Both the position numbers and the translations under genes were made by a program. The notes beneath the pieces are model-generated. The model worked only from the letters and a program-made list of their open reading frames with translations. It did not search any database and was not told where the DNA came from. DNA of 64,000 nucleotides from Rhytidiadelphus loreus (lineage: Eukaryota > Streptophyta > Bryopsida > Hypnales > Hylocomiaceae): assembly GCA_947034895.1 (NCBI GenBank), contig OX344763.1, positions 22,661,001-22,725,000 of the forward strand, written 5' to 3'. Below are positions 10,661-22,700 of the stretch, in pieces; position 1 is the first letter of the stretch; each line of letters begins with the position of its first letter.

Positions 10661-13600
10661 TAAAAAAAACAAACAAACCCTGACCTTTCAAATAATCTTT
10701 TAATATATATGATATTCCTTGTTATATTTATTATCAAGAATCTTCCATTTCCATAATTTTTTTCAAGATCAACCTCTAGAACACCCTCATCCTAATCCAC
10801 AGTAATAGGTCCTAATCCAAAAAATCTCCCCCCCCAAAATTCTAAAATCGGAGGCTCAAAAGTTCACGGCTCTTGAACTCACGTTCCAAGGCTTACAAAA
10901 TAGCACCTCCAAACTAAAAATCCTCATAACTTTTATCTCATTAATCAAAATTGAATGATTCAAAGCTTTCCATGTATATATCAATCTCAATAATCAATTT
11001 CAATTTTTCATTTCTTAAAAAAATTATTTTAAATTAAAAAAATTGAATTGCCTTGGTTACTTGCCAAATGCTGAAAATTACAATAGCTGGTTTACCATGT
11101 AGTCAAAACTTATGAAACTTATTGGGCCTTAAAGAAAAACCTTATCCCCATGTTGTGTGAAAATTTGAAATAAGAAAAATGAAAACTCCATTTGTAGTAA
11201 GTTGCCTACAATCACTATGTTGCCAAAAAAACACAATTTAAGTGTTTAGAGGTTAAAATGTAGGGTCCGCAATTTTATTAGGGTTGGTTTTGAGTCTATA
11301 AGCCTTAGTGGTATTGTTTGAGGACAAATGCATACTATGCTAAACCAAAGCTAACAAAAATGCAATTATAAAAGTCCATTTCATTTTTTTTGCATATGAC
11401 TTATATATATATAATAACTTCTTTATAGTGTATTAAAGCAAAGGATGAAGAAATTCAATTGAAAATTTGTTTTTATATTTATATTTAAGAACTTCAAGAT
11501 GATATCAAATTTTGATTTATTTCAATAAATCGTAGAATTGATTATAATGAAAATTAACTCTATTGAAATTTAGACCACCCTTAGAAATATTTATTATTAT
11601 TATTTTTATAAGATAGACTTATGTGAAGTTGATTGTAATTATATCTGATGTACCCTCAAAAATCAACACTATTCCTAATAAGAACTAATATATATAAACT
11701 AATTCATACCTACAAATTTAAGGAAACAACTCTACATATTTCAAATCAAAACATTATATACCTATATAAAAATAATTTCTTCTTTTATAAAATATTTGAA
11801 ATCCTAATAGATTAATGAGTCCTTATCTCTAATGTTGTGAACTCTAACAATATGTAAAGAATACATTTCAAAGTCCTTTACAAATAGAGTATTAACAATT
11901 TGGCAAAGATTTCTTTTGTATTTCATAAATCATCAAGTATACAACCTCAATATGTGTCTTTTTCCATATTTTATGACTTATATATATAATTAGTACTAGG
12001 TTTAGGATACTAAAAGCTTGAGGAACTTCTATATGTGTACATCTACACTTTATACAAATGCAATGGCAACCGTGTTTTTGCCAATGCAACCAAAGGTTGT
12101 TGTATTGATAATGTTAATCTTGGCCCTCAGGGGGATCACTCCTTGTAATTTAAGGTATACACCTGAGTTAAGAGGGTATTTTATGTGGGGCTATTTACCT
12201 TAATTATTGCATTTAAGATGACCGTATTTTTACATAAAAAGCTAAAAAGGGCATATTTCCAATACCCTATAGTTTTTATAAATTCATTCATGCAAGTTTT
12301 TAAATGGGTCTATCTTACATATAAAATTTAAATGTCCAATTTTCTCCCACCCCCACCCTTCTTCACAAATTTTCTCTTCCATTTATTGCATCTGTGTATG
12401 GGGTAGACATTGTGAAACCAACAATAATCAAGTGAATTCAAGTGGCAATTTTTAACCCATAAAGGCCAATTGTCCATTGAATGAACAATCGAAACTCTGG
12501 GTAGGTCCCCATAAAGTCAATTTTGGTCAAATGTTCATAAAATTTTGACACAAGATGTGAACATGTATCCTTTTAGTGGAAATATAATTTTTTTCTACTC
12601 TAAATTTTTTTGGTAGCCCTTGCAATTTGGGCATCTTTGGGGCTTCTTTTGCAAAAAATCTCATCAACTATTGAAATTTGGCATTTATGTTACTAATAAA
12701 ATATGGCATAAAATTATAAAAAACAATTTAGTTCTCAAATCACATTCTCAAAGGAGTCAAACTTTATTAGCTATGGTAGGGTGGCTTCAAGAAAAAAACC
12801 TTTTCTTCTAACCTCAAGCCCTATTATCTTGCAATATTTGAAGTCAAAGTTCTTGAAATTTTTTCCTAATATTCTAAATATTTGTCTCTAATTTTTAACC
12901 ATTTGGATTCCAAATTAAAAAATATCTCATTGCACAAGAAATCATCAAAAAAAGACTAGTGTATTGCCAATGCATTTAACCTCTTTGCATTGCAAGTTGA
13001 TTTAGATTTTTCATGAGTGAATCCAACATCATATATTTATAAATAGTCAAAATCCTCATTTTTGTATAGACCAAATATTTACTCTAAGAGGGCTTGAAGT
13101 CTATTGATCCTAGTTCGTAAGAATGAAAATAAAGATTTTTTTTCTCACTTCAAACATTATAAACTTTCAATCCACATGGTCAAATGGGCTGAAATTGTTT
13201 CTACACGTTGTTATAACTACATAATACACTTTTATATAGTTGGATTTTTTTTAAATAATTTTTTATTTTAGACAGTGCATCAAAGTTAGCAATTTTGGAT
13301 TCTTCTTCTTCCAAAACACCCTCTAGTCTTTAGGGGTTAATAACATTGAACATTTTAGAATTCCTAATGAAACTATCCCATGAAAATCTCATTCAATATG
13401 AGTGTGATTAACACATATGGCTTCAAAGCTTAGAGTTAAATGAACTATAAATTCTATCTTCATATTGTACAATTTTCAGTTTGTTGAACCCACTAAGGTA
13501 AATCTTCCTATTCATACAATGTGACAATTTTTCCACTTTTAGTTAATGTCTTACATTTACATTTAGTTTGTTTTTATATATACACTACAAGTACCATGGT

Positions 13601-13914
13601 ATAATTTTAGTCAACTGCCCTTCATTGTAGATTTTCTTGAATATGTTCATTTGATCATCCATATGAAATTATTTGTCCACATCTATACTCATCATATTAT
13701 GAAAAATTTGCATGGCTTCTATTTGTCAAGGCTAACTTATTAATAAATATTCCTATTATATGATGTTTTTACATACCCTAATTTATATATATTAGAGTGT
13801 GTAGCATTTCATGAACCCTATAGTAGCTCTACAAATTATATTAAATTTGCCCCCTTTGAATTAAATGAACCCTATCTTTTAACTCACGTAGTTTTCTAAA
13901 ATCCATGAGTGTTC
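10661..13914. other. Intergenic, no feature seen
   Basis: About 3.2 kb of AT-rich DNA with homopolymer runs. No reading frame has domain-like composition and no tRNA-like or hairpin RNA is evident. Confidence 0.4.
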
Positions 13915-14960
13915 CCCCCGGGTCTTGGCCTGGCCTCCTCCAACTCCAACTCCTTTGTGTCCCATTCAAATGCATGTAGTAAGCTTGCCACTTGCAAATG
14001 CACTGCCACAGATGCTAACCCCATCCCAGGACATTGCCGCCTCCTTGATCCAAATGGCAACAACTCAAAATGTTGCCCTCAAAACTCCATAGTTACATTC
14101 TCCTCTCCCTCAAAAAACCTCTCTGGAACAAATTCCAAAAGTTTCCCAATTGTTGTTGCGCCCGATGGCCCACGCATTCACGAACAAGCGCGTATGTGTT
14201 GGGATGTCGTAGCCAAAAGCTTTGGTTGCACCCTTACTTTGGTGTGGGATGAGTAATGGAACAGGAGGATGCAAGCGGAGTGTCTCTTTGATGATGGCGT
14301 GGAGGTACTTGAGGTGAGGGAGGTCGGATTCTTATATGGTGCAGTTCAAGCCAACCACACAATCAAACTCTAAGGTCACCTTAGTCAGTATTGTTGAATT
14401 GTGAAGAACCTTCGCCATAGCCCATTCAGTTGTGAGTGTTGTTGTCTCTGTCCTTGTTGATAATAAAACCTAGCAATGAAGGGATCCAATACATGAATTC
14501 AATCATCTCATATATGTGCGCAAATTCAAGTAATTCAAGTCTAACAATAAAGGGATCCATCTTAAAAACTCAATCATCTCATGCATGTGCATGACTTCAA
14601 GCAATCCTATTGCAAGAGCATATGGTTTCAAGCAATTGTGGGCTTAGGGATTATATCTAAACATCTTGCAAATGTGCATAGTTTCAAGTAGTTGTGAGTT
14701 TAGGAATTAGGATTTTGTCATAGTAATTAAATCCTTGCATTGATTTTTATGGATTCAAGCAACAATAGGTTTTGAAGTAGGTTTAGAAGGCAATATGTGT
14801 TCAACATAAGAATGAGAGGATCTAAAAGAAGGGGGGTTAAAGTATTGGATATGGTTCTTTGAAAAACTAATCTCTTTCAAATCACAACTGAATCAAAGGT
14901 AAATGAAGCTCTATTGTTGAAAGCATGAAAATAGATTTGTCTTTAAAAATAAAAAACATC
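13915..14960 (-). pseudogene. Cytochrome P450 pseudogene (copy of intron 3 and exon 4)
   Basis: The reverse complement is collinear with 58800-59850 of the intact P450 gene downstream. It covers all or most of its intron 3 (14470-14960) and exon 4 (13915-14470), including the ExxR segment, PERF-like segment and heme-binding loop. The coding part is broken by stops at 14332-14334 (TAA before the ESDLPHL segment) and 14079-14081 (TGA after MEF) and by a probable frameshift near 14140-14150. The heme loop Gly in FGSG has changed. Because the intron is retained, this is a genomic duplication, not a processed copy. The other exons are absent. Confidence 0.9.
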
Positions 14961-15934
14961 AATTTTCAATGTTTTAAATTTATTATCCACTTCATGAATG
15001 ACAATTTTCAACTTTGAAGGATTCATTTAAGAATGTGAATGCATTACATTGCAATTCTAAGGCAACAACATGCTAAAAAAATTGTTTAAGCAATTGAGTG
15101 TACCAACAATTATAATATTTTGAATAACACAATTGCTGATGGTCTTGTTAGCAATTGAAAGATGATTTCAATGTAGTTGAACATCTATTCTTTAGGTATT
15201 AGTTAATAAGAAATGTATCAACTTTGAAATATCATACCATATGAAAAAGTTATTAATATTCAAAGTTTGACCTATATATTCTATGTGTCAAAGTTTGACC
15301 TTAAGCTCTACATAATAGAGTCATTACTTTAAAAGCAATTAATAATAAATCTAGATTTAGAGCTCAAGAGTTAAATTTTCAAAGGTCCTACTCACTCCTC
15401 ACATTCATTCAATGATACCTCAACATATGGTTGCCATTGCTTTGTCCACATCATAACACCAACTCATAACTAAAAGGAAGTAACATTCCAACTACTCCAA
15501 AAAAAGACTCAAATGAGTAGCAAAAGTTTTATAGAAATCTTTCAACTAATGATTTCACCTACCACTAGACTTGGTATAAAGAACTTTATTCTAACAACGT
15601 GGGGTGTAATACTATGGCTCAAATGATGAACTACAAGTGCTTTGAAATGAAAGCCCATGTTGAAGTCCTTCCTATCTTCTTGTTATAGAACAAAACACTT
15701 TGCCTACTAGCTAGAAGCTTAGTGCAAGAACTAAACTTGCAATATCCAACCTACAAACTAACTAACAAACTACCTAATCAAAATTGAAGCAAGAAAAAAT
15801 CATAACCACCACGAGCTCATCACCATGAAAGGTTGATTTGGAAGAAAGGAAAAGTAGATGGCATGACAACACCCAAAGGAATTATGTTGTTGTACCCTAA
15901 CCTCAAATGGGCAACCTCAAATGGGCAAGAGCTT
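14961..15934. other. Intergenic and 3' flank of UXS
   Basis: 14961-15354 shows nothing recognisable. 15355-15934 is the 3' flank of UXS and is the source, or sister, of the duplicated block at 3945-4260. The UXS 3' UTR should lie here; no unambiguous polyadenylation signal can be chosen. Confidence 0.5.
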
Positions 15935-18900
15935 CTACAAATTGGACTCTTTCTCCTTGTGATCACCAAAAATACGCTTCCGGAAATCTTCCACCATCCG
16001 GGGAAGACCCTCCCGCAAGGCCACCTTCGGCTCCCAACCAAGCAACTCCTTGGCTTTTGTGATATCCGGCTTTCGCTTGTGTGGGTCATCAGATGTGTTC
16101 TCCTTGTACTCAATTGTGGCAGTGGGATCAATCACTTCCTTGACCACCTGAAAAAAAGAAGTAAGGCACTTCAGTATTGCAAATTGATGGTGTCCCTGGG
16201 GTGTTAATCAATCCTCTAGTGCCCTATTGCTAAAAGGTAGCCAACTTTCATATCTCTAGAAGTTGAAATCAAGACCCTTCGAGGTAGGTAACAAAATAGA
16301 ACGAAAAGAATCAAGATATCATGCGCTGCAATTGTGAAAGATTGAAAGTTACTATGATCGATTCTAAGCTTCCCTCAATTCTTAGCTTCTCAAGCGTTTT
16401 TCTTATCTTATGTTGGGCACTTGGGGATTACACTTACAGTCGAAACAACTATGGGAAGTGAGTTTTTGCAACCTCCAAAGGGTAGGTAACAATTGCCTGA
16501 CGATTAAAATACATCAACGTACAACTAATAGTACAACTAATAGTGAGTGAAAACTTTCCACAGATGCTGCCTCGCAACAGGCACATTTGAGAAGGTCATG
16601 AAGAACATAAAATTTAAATTCCAGGTAAACAACACCAACCTCGGCAAGTTCCAGCATTGTGAACTCTCCAGGGTTTCCCAGGTTGAAAGGTCCAACATGC
16701 TCGCCTTCCATCAACCTAATGAGTCCCTCCACCTGCAAGTCGACATTGCAAGATTGAAGACAGATTTGGGAATCTAGAGTTCATTGCAAGAACAAGAGGT
16801 GGAATCCATTCATAACGAAGCAGCAAATTCCCACTACTATAGAATAAGAACAATGAACAATCATGGAGTCAGAAAAAAATAAGCACAAGCACAGAATAAG
16901 TGACTCATACCAGATCTGCCACATACTGAAAACTCCTGGTCTGTTTTCCATCACCGTATACAGTCATGGGCTCTTTTCTCAGGGCCTGGACATTTGAAAA
17001 AGCAAAATGGTGGTCAAATACAATAAATCCTCGCATTGCCACGAGAAGGAAAAAAATGAAAACCTTCCAGATATCAAAAAAACAAATACTAAATCATCAA
17101 CAGATTAAATCCTAAACGCTCAAATGGCCAAACCTATAGGAGATGAAATAAATCATTACGAAAGCAGTAACAAAATGAACCAGCAAGAAGAAAAAACGGT
17201 GTGCCAAACTTTCAAACAAAAGAACCATATTTCAGAAGTGGATATAATCCAAGGTGGACTTTCTATTTTAGTTTGGGAATAAAAGAGAACTAGCACTGCC
17301 AAATTTGAGTAGCACTCACCTGAGCCACAAAGTTGCTGACCACCCTGCCATCATCAATGCACATCCTCGGTCCGTATGTGTTGAAGATACGAGCAATCCT
17401 GACCTGCATATCCACCAACATCAGCAACATTATACAATGTCCCTCCGAAAACAATGTCCCTCCGAAAACAATGTCCCTCCGAAAACAATGTCCCTCCGAA
17501 AACAATGTCCCTCCGAAAAGGTTTACTACGTAACGTAAACTCCCACTTTCTAATTGGAGACTGATTCAACACTAATGTCCAACATAAACAAACTGCACCT
17601 GCACATCTGCGCCTCTGTGATAATCCATTGCCAGCGTCTCCGCAGTGCGCTTTCCTTCGTCGTAACAGCTCCTCACACCAATGGGGTTTACATTGCCCCA
17701 GTATGTCTCTGCTCATCCAAGATAATCATTCAGAAGTTTTCTCACATTAAAACATGAAATCCAAGATCTGCATCCTTCCAATTAGGATATCGAAACTACA
17801 GGCCATTCCGTCAATGAATAAAAGCGTCAGCTCATAAGCAAAATTCAAAAAATGTAATCTAAGAAATAAAAAACTGCAGTACTCACCTTTTTGAGGATGC
17901 TCCAAAGGATCACCATACACCTCACTCGTACTGGTCAGCAAGAATCGAGCTCCAATCCGCTTGGCCAATCCCAGCATGTTGAGAGTTCCCACGACATTGG
18001 TCTTGTAGGTGCAGGTCAAGGTTGCACAATCACAGACAATTCCTCACTCACGCAGAATGTCCCTTATAAGGACGTACACGTACGTCCAAGCGAACGAAGA
18101 AGGTTGTAGAATGTGACATACGGTAGTGAACGTTTTTCTGATGGATAGGACTTAAATAGGCGATTAGAGGAATAAACACTACTCTCAAGGACATGTTCAG
18201 AATCTTGTATATATGGCAATGTACAGCAGCTCAAGAATTAAACGGTTTTACTTACCTTTTGTGAAATTCAAACTTATTCATAATCCAGACACCTAGTGTC
18301 AAATTGTCGCTAATATTCATTGTACTCTACAGTTGATCATATTATGAGCATTGATTATACAGGTCTATAACAAGAATACTAAGTAAGTTGCAACCCTATC
18401 CAAAACGGGGACAAGAACCACATCTTAGAGAAAACCACTCAAAACATGTGAAAGCCACAAGAATAAGTTTTCTACCTTATACAGAGTAACCCTAACAAAG
18501 ATGAATTTATCAAATGCAAGAATGTATCCAAGCGCGAATCCAAGCAGACGCAAGAGCTTCTACAATGCGACATACACATATCACTTCAAGCAAAAGAAAA
18601 GAAATCTCATGGGTTCAAACAGTTCCACAAGGAAGGGTTTCCTACCTTATACAGAGTAACCCTAACAAAGATGTATTTATCAAATGCAGGAATGCAAGAA
18701 TGTGTTCAAGCGTGAATCCAAGCGAAAGCAAGACCCCTTCTACAATGCGACACACACAGATCCCCTACAAGCAAAAGAAAAGAAATCGCACTCATCCCGC
18801 CACTTCCAGAGATGAAGATTGACGACCATTCTCAATAATGTGAACAACGAGCAATCTCGTGGAAAGGATATGATAGTCTTGATAGGGTTGAACTTATAAT

Positions 18901-19480
18901 GCACCGGCGACGCCGGACACGCGAGATGGTAAATCTGGTCGACTTCCAACATCAGTGGCTCCACCACATCATGCCGAATCAGTTCAAACCTCGGATTCCC
19001 GAAGTGATGCTGCACATTCTCTCGTCTCCCCGTGAAGAAATTGTCCACGACAATCACACTATCGCCTCGCTCGATCAACCGATCCACCAAGTGGCTCCCC
19101 ACGAACCCTGCCCCGCCCGTCACCACGATCCGAAGCGCCTTCCGTTGTAGCCCTAGCGGAATTTTGCCCCCAGGGCTGATGATCGGCAAATGTGACTGCT
19201 TATACGGTGCCTCGAAGGCTCTCTCTATACCATAAATGTCGCCGTAAGAGACAGAAGAAGAAGTTTGTTGGATTGAATTTGTACGACGAAACTCCGGTTG
19301 CACGAACATGAAGAATACAGTTGTAATCGCCACCCCGAGTAAAATGAAGGTGACGCGCTGCTCACGAAGGAGATACTCTAGTGACCGGGAGAAGGACCAT
19401 TGCTTCGGCGGCTTCGGCAAGTACTTTGACTCCTCCGGCGCTACTTCTACTCGCCGGTGGTTCAAGCTCGTGCTCGTCAT
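15935..19480 (-). CDS. UXS: UDP-glucuronate decarboxylase (UDP-xylose synthase), Golgi type II membrane form
   Basis: Converts UDP-glucuronate to UDP-xylose for xylan, xyloglucan and glycoprotein synthesis. Seven exons (minus): 19480-18872, 18004-17887, 17708-17599, 17403-17320, 16985-16911, 16732-16640, 16147-15935; 433 residues, normal for the membrane-bound class. A single membrane anchor at residues 43-60 follows a basic cytosolic tail, predicting a type II Golgi lumenal enzyme. The Rossmann NAD motif GGAGFVGSH is at 122-130, TSTSEVYGD at 227-235 and catalytic YxxxK at Y258/K262. The ATG at 19480 is used; an upstream in-frame codon is TTG. Every junction preserves frame. Intron 1 is U12-type AT-AC; the others are GT-AG. 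A decayed copy of the last exon is at 3945-4570. Confidence 0.95.
17434..17518. repeat. 17-bp minisatellite, 5 perfect copies, in UXS intron 3
   Basis: Five consecutive identical copies of ACAATGTCCCTCCGAAA occupy 85 bp between exons 3 and 4 of UXS. There are no spacers, so it is a simple tandem array. Confidence 0.95.
18005..18871 (-). other. U12-type AT-AC intron (UXS intron 1)
   Basis: On the minus strand the intron begins ATATCCTTTCC at 18871, the canonical U12 AT-AC donor. It ends CTAC at 18008-18005. A CCTTGAC branch-site match lies at 18021-18015 with the predicted branch A at 18016, 11 nt before the junction. Splicing joins ATC to AAG, restoring the conserved KTI/KTNV segment of UXS enzymes. 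No GT donor in this exon end gives that protein. The 867-bp length makes it the longest UXS intron; it carries a 170-bp tandem duplication. Confidence 0.92.
18472..18790. repeat. 170-bp tandem duplication in UXS intron 1
   Basis: The block starting CTACCTTATACAGAGTAACC at about 18472 recurs at about 18642 and both copies end in CAAGCAAAAGAAAAGAAATC. They differ by scattered substitutions. A shorter, more diverged piece with TCCAAGCG and GAATGTGACATACG lies near 18087-18122. Confidence 0.85.
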
Positions 19481-19730
19481 CGCTCGCAAAATCTACTCTA
19501 AAACACCACGAAAACACTCAAAAAACACCCGAAAAACACCCGAAAAACACCCACAAAAATGGCATAAAGATGGCAATTCGCGCTATGCCGAGTGTCAGCT
19601 CCGCCGATCTAGATTGGGAAATATGTTTCAACTTCCGGAGATCGATTCGATTTCAAGCGTGCTCCGTAACCCTAAAAATCGCAAAGCAATCAGATCTGCA
19701 CAACGTGAGACGACGCCATAGCCAGGGAAA

Positions 19731-19737
19731 TTTTATA
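19731..19737 (-). promoter_or_regulatory. Candidate TATA box of UXS
   Basis: TATAAAA reads on the minus strand here, about 250 nt upstream of the UXS ATG, implying transcription start near 19700 and a 5' UTR of about 220 nt rich in GTGTTTTTCGG repeats. A telo-box-like TTAGGGTT lies at 19675-19668 near the predicted start, a common feature of plant growth-related promoters. Position and spacing only; no expression evidence. Confidence 0.5.
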
Positions 19738-19739
19738 AA

Positions 19740-22700
19740 AGGTTCAGTTAAATTATTGGTAACATTATTGAAATTTTTGCTACAGCAATTAGCCTTCTTC
19801 TTATTCTTTCTTAATGTGATCGGTGGATTTGGTGATGTGGGGGAATTTATTAACCCTGGACCGCCGGGCTGGTCACCATGGAAATCATCCTTTGCAGCAT
19901 CATATGAATCATTTGCTTAAAAAATCCTAGAGCATGCAAATTATTGTGCAAGACCTTTATTCATGAAATTTCAAGGATGAACATTTGCACTTCTATCTTA
20001 CATAGAAGTCATCCATTAGACTGATTGTTACTGTAGACCATCACATCATTACAAGGTTAACCCCTCATTGTCGAAGGGGATGAAAAGTGTCCTCACATAG
20101 TTTCAAGCCCAATTCAAAGTGTTCTAACTTTTGCATCCAATGTCCAAATTCAATAAAACTTGTTGGGAAATTTGCGACTTCTTTTCTAGTTTATGTGGTA
20201 AATTTTACAGATCAATCCAAGATGTACTTATTTCTTGGAAGACATTCAAAGTTCACAAGTTCAATTTGGATTCACCAAATTGTATTTGAAGGCTACTACT
20301 TTAGGGTCTTGTATCTCCTACATCCAATGTTAATTTTCAATAAATAAATAAATTGTTGGGTTATGTTCCCCTTGAAGTTAAGTTACTGTGGCAAAAATTT
20401 CATATGAATCCAAGTTGTTTTGAATGTTTGGGAGCAATTCAAAGTTCTAAATCCTGACATTTTGGGATTAAAGTAAACTTTGGCGGCTTGTTTCTTCTTC
20501 ATACAGTGTCAATTTCCAATCATTTCTTTTGTAAAAGATGCGCATACTAGTCTAGTTTATGTGGCTAAAATTTCATCTCAATCCAAGAAGTAATGAGTGA
20601 CTAAGAAGCATTTTAGGAGGAGGAGGTTTAGCCTTAGTGGTGTTTTTGCAACTTTTCTTGCTATTTTTTTGACATTTGAAAGTCATTTTGCAGACACAAT
20701 GATTCGATTCTATGATTCTTTCTTTCACAAATGTGTTTGTATGCTGCTTTTGAATTACTTTATAGTTTTAATTTTTTCCATTTGAGTAGGTTTAGAAATC
20801 ATATTTCACCACTAAAACATTATAATCTTGCAATCTATGAGGTCAAATGACTCCAAATTTGATTCAAATCATCTACAACATGTACTCTACAAGATTGTAT
20901 GGTTGAGATTCCTATACGTTATTGACATTTTGAACTATAACACTTCAAAAGCAATGATGTTTTTGAACTCAAATAGGCCTTAGACTATGAGGGGTTAATA
21001 AAAAAAAAGATAGAAATTAATTGTGTTTGGGATAGTGTTGCATTAGGAAAAATCTGAGGCTAGCAATGGGCCGCCAATTTTAGATGGCAGTAGTGCAGTT
21101 ACCGGAAAAATAGTGATTAAATTTTTTTTTTTTTTTTAAATTTTGGAATCCAATGTGGCACTACTAGTGCCATATCAGATTGGTGATTTGAAAAATATTT
21201 TTTTGTTTTTTATTTTTATTTTTTAAGAAGAGATCAAAAACCAAGAGCACTCATTACAAAGCATTCTTTAATAGACGCATTCTTCATTTCTACAGTAATG
21301 CAAAGAGAAGTAATGTACATGCAGTTCCTAGCTCTTTTGAGTGGATAGTGACAAACCATGTCAAGAACACTAAAAACCAAACATGAATTACAAAAAGAGT
21401 TCATGTGTCAGTTTTCCATTGGTTGTAAAAAATTTACACAAATTTTGAAAGGGGTACCTAGTCCTAAACCCTAATATCTTCAACAAGTTTGTTTTCAATC
21501 TTATGTCTCCTTCTACCTCTTTCTTGTAACATATGAAAAACAATAATTATATAACTATCATATAATTTTAGCATTTAGATGTCAAACACATTCTAATATT
21601 GAATAAACTTCTTGCATATCACTCTCCACTCAAAATTGACAAGCATGGCAATCAATACGCAAATTTGCTTTTACACCAATGATTTGATAAATTTACAAAG
21701 AGCACAACAAGTGGAAATAATTTTACCAATTACAGATATTCAAAGGAGTGAACACCACCAAGTCTTCTAAATACCATTATTCCCTAAGCGCTCCGACGTC
21801 CAATTTCTGGACAATGAACAGATTGAAACTCTCTCATTCTACTTGGATGAAAGTCATCCTAATTTGTAGAGATACTTTATCAAGTTGTTGTCCTATCTAA
21901 TGGTTGGATTTGGTGTTGTTAGAGTATATATTTTTCTAAAATTACAAATGTGAAAGAATGTCAAGTGGTTGACCAAGTCAAAATTGCATTGATTCTAGTT
22001 CAAAACTGGATTTGCAAAAATGAGGTCATAGATTTTAAGAACACAAAAATTTCAAAAGATCACCATGTCAAGAGAACCTCATTTTAAATACATTCCAACA
22101 AATTTTATTCAAAAAATGATAACATTTTGCTTGTAATCGAATTTAGAAGGAATTATGAAATTTCTCTTTCAAAATTTATAAAAAAATATTGGTAGCAGCA
22201 TTGGTGAATCTAACCATACAAATGGAATCTAAAGCTCAAAATCTACAACTTTTACTTGTATATGAATTCCAAAACATTCTTCCAAATAGTACTTTATAAT
22301 GATTTTTTCCAAATCTTCAATTTTGAAGAAGGATCTGGACGTTTAGGGATTAAAGCTCTAATCATGGCTACTAGGATACAAAATCTCTATTTCCTTCCGC
22401 CTTTGGAATTATGCCCATTAGATATTTTTTCAAGCCTTTGAGAGACTGCAGGTTATAATGCTGTGAGAACCCAGGGAATGTGACCGCTACAATGACACCT
22501 CATCGGTCCTACGTGGCCAAGAGGCTGCCAACCCATTTTTGGAAAAAAAAATCAACTTCTTTTTGCATTTGAAGAATTTAATTTAATTTTTTTAATTTTT
22601 TTTCTGACAGCTAGCCATCCTTCACTATAGGGGGAACAATGAAGGGAACAATTGTCAAACAATCTCCCGGAGGCCTGAAAAAACATCTAATGATTCCAGT

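Noticed and set aside
17434..17518. CRISPR-like array
   Set aside because: Repeats are contiguous with no spacers and lie inside a plant intron.
18740..18871. Read-through extension of UXS exon 1
   Set aside because: Codons after KTI do not match UXS; the sequence is the start of the U12 intron, and the true continuation begins at 18004.
19308..19920. Overlapping plus-strand frames of 137 and 179 codons
   Set aside because: Antisense shadows of UXS exon 1 and its 5' UTR.
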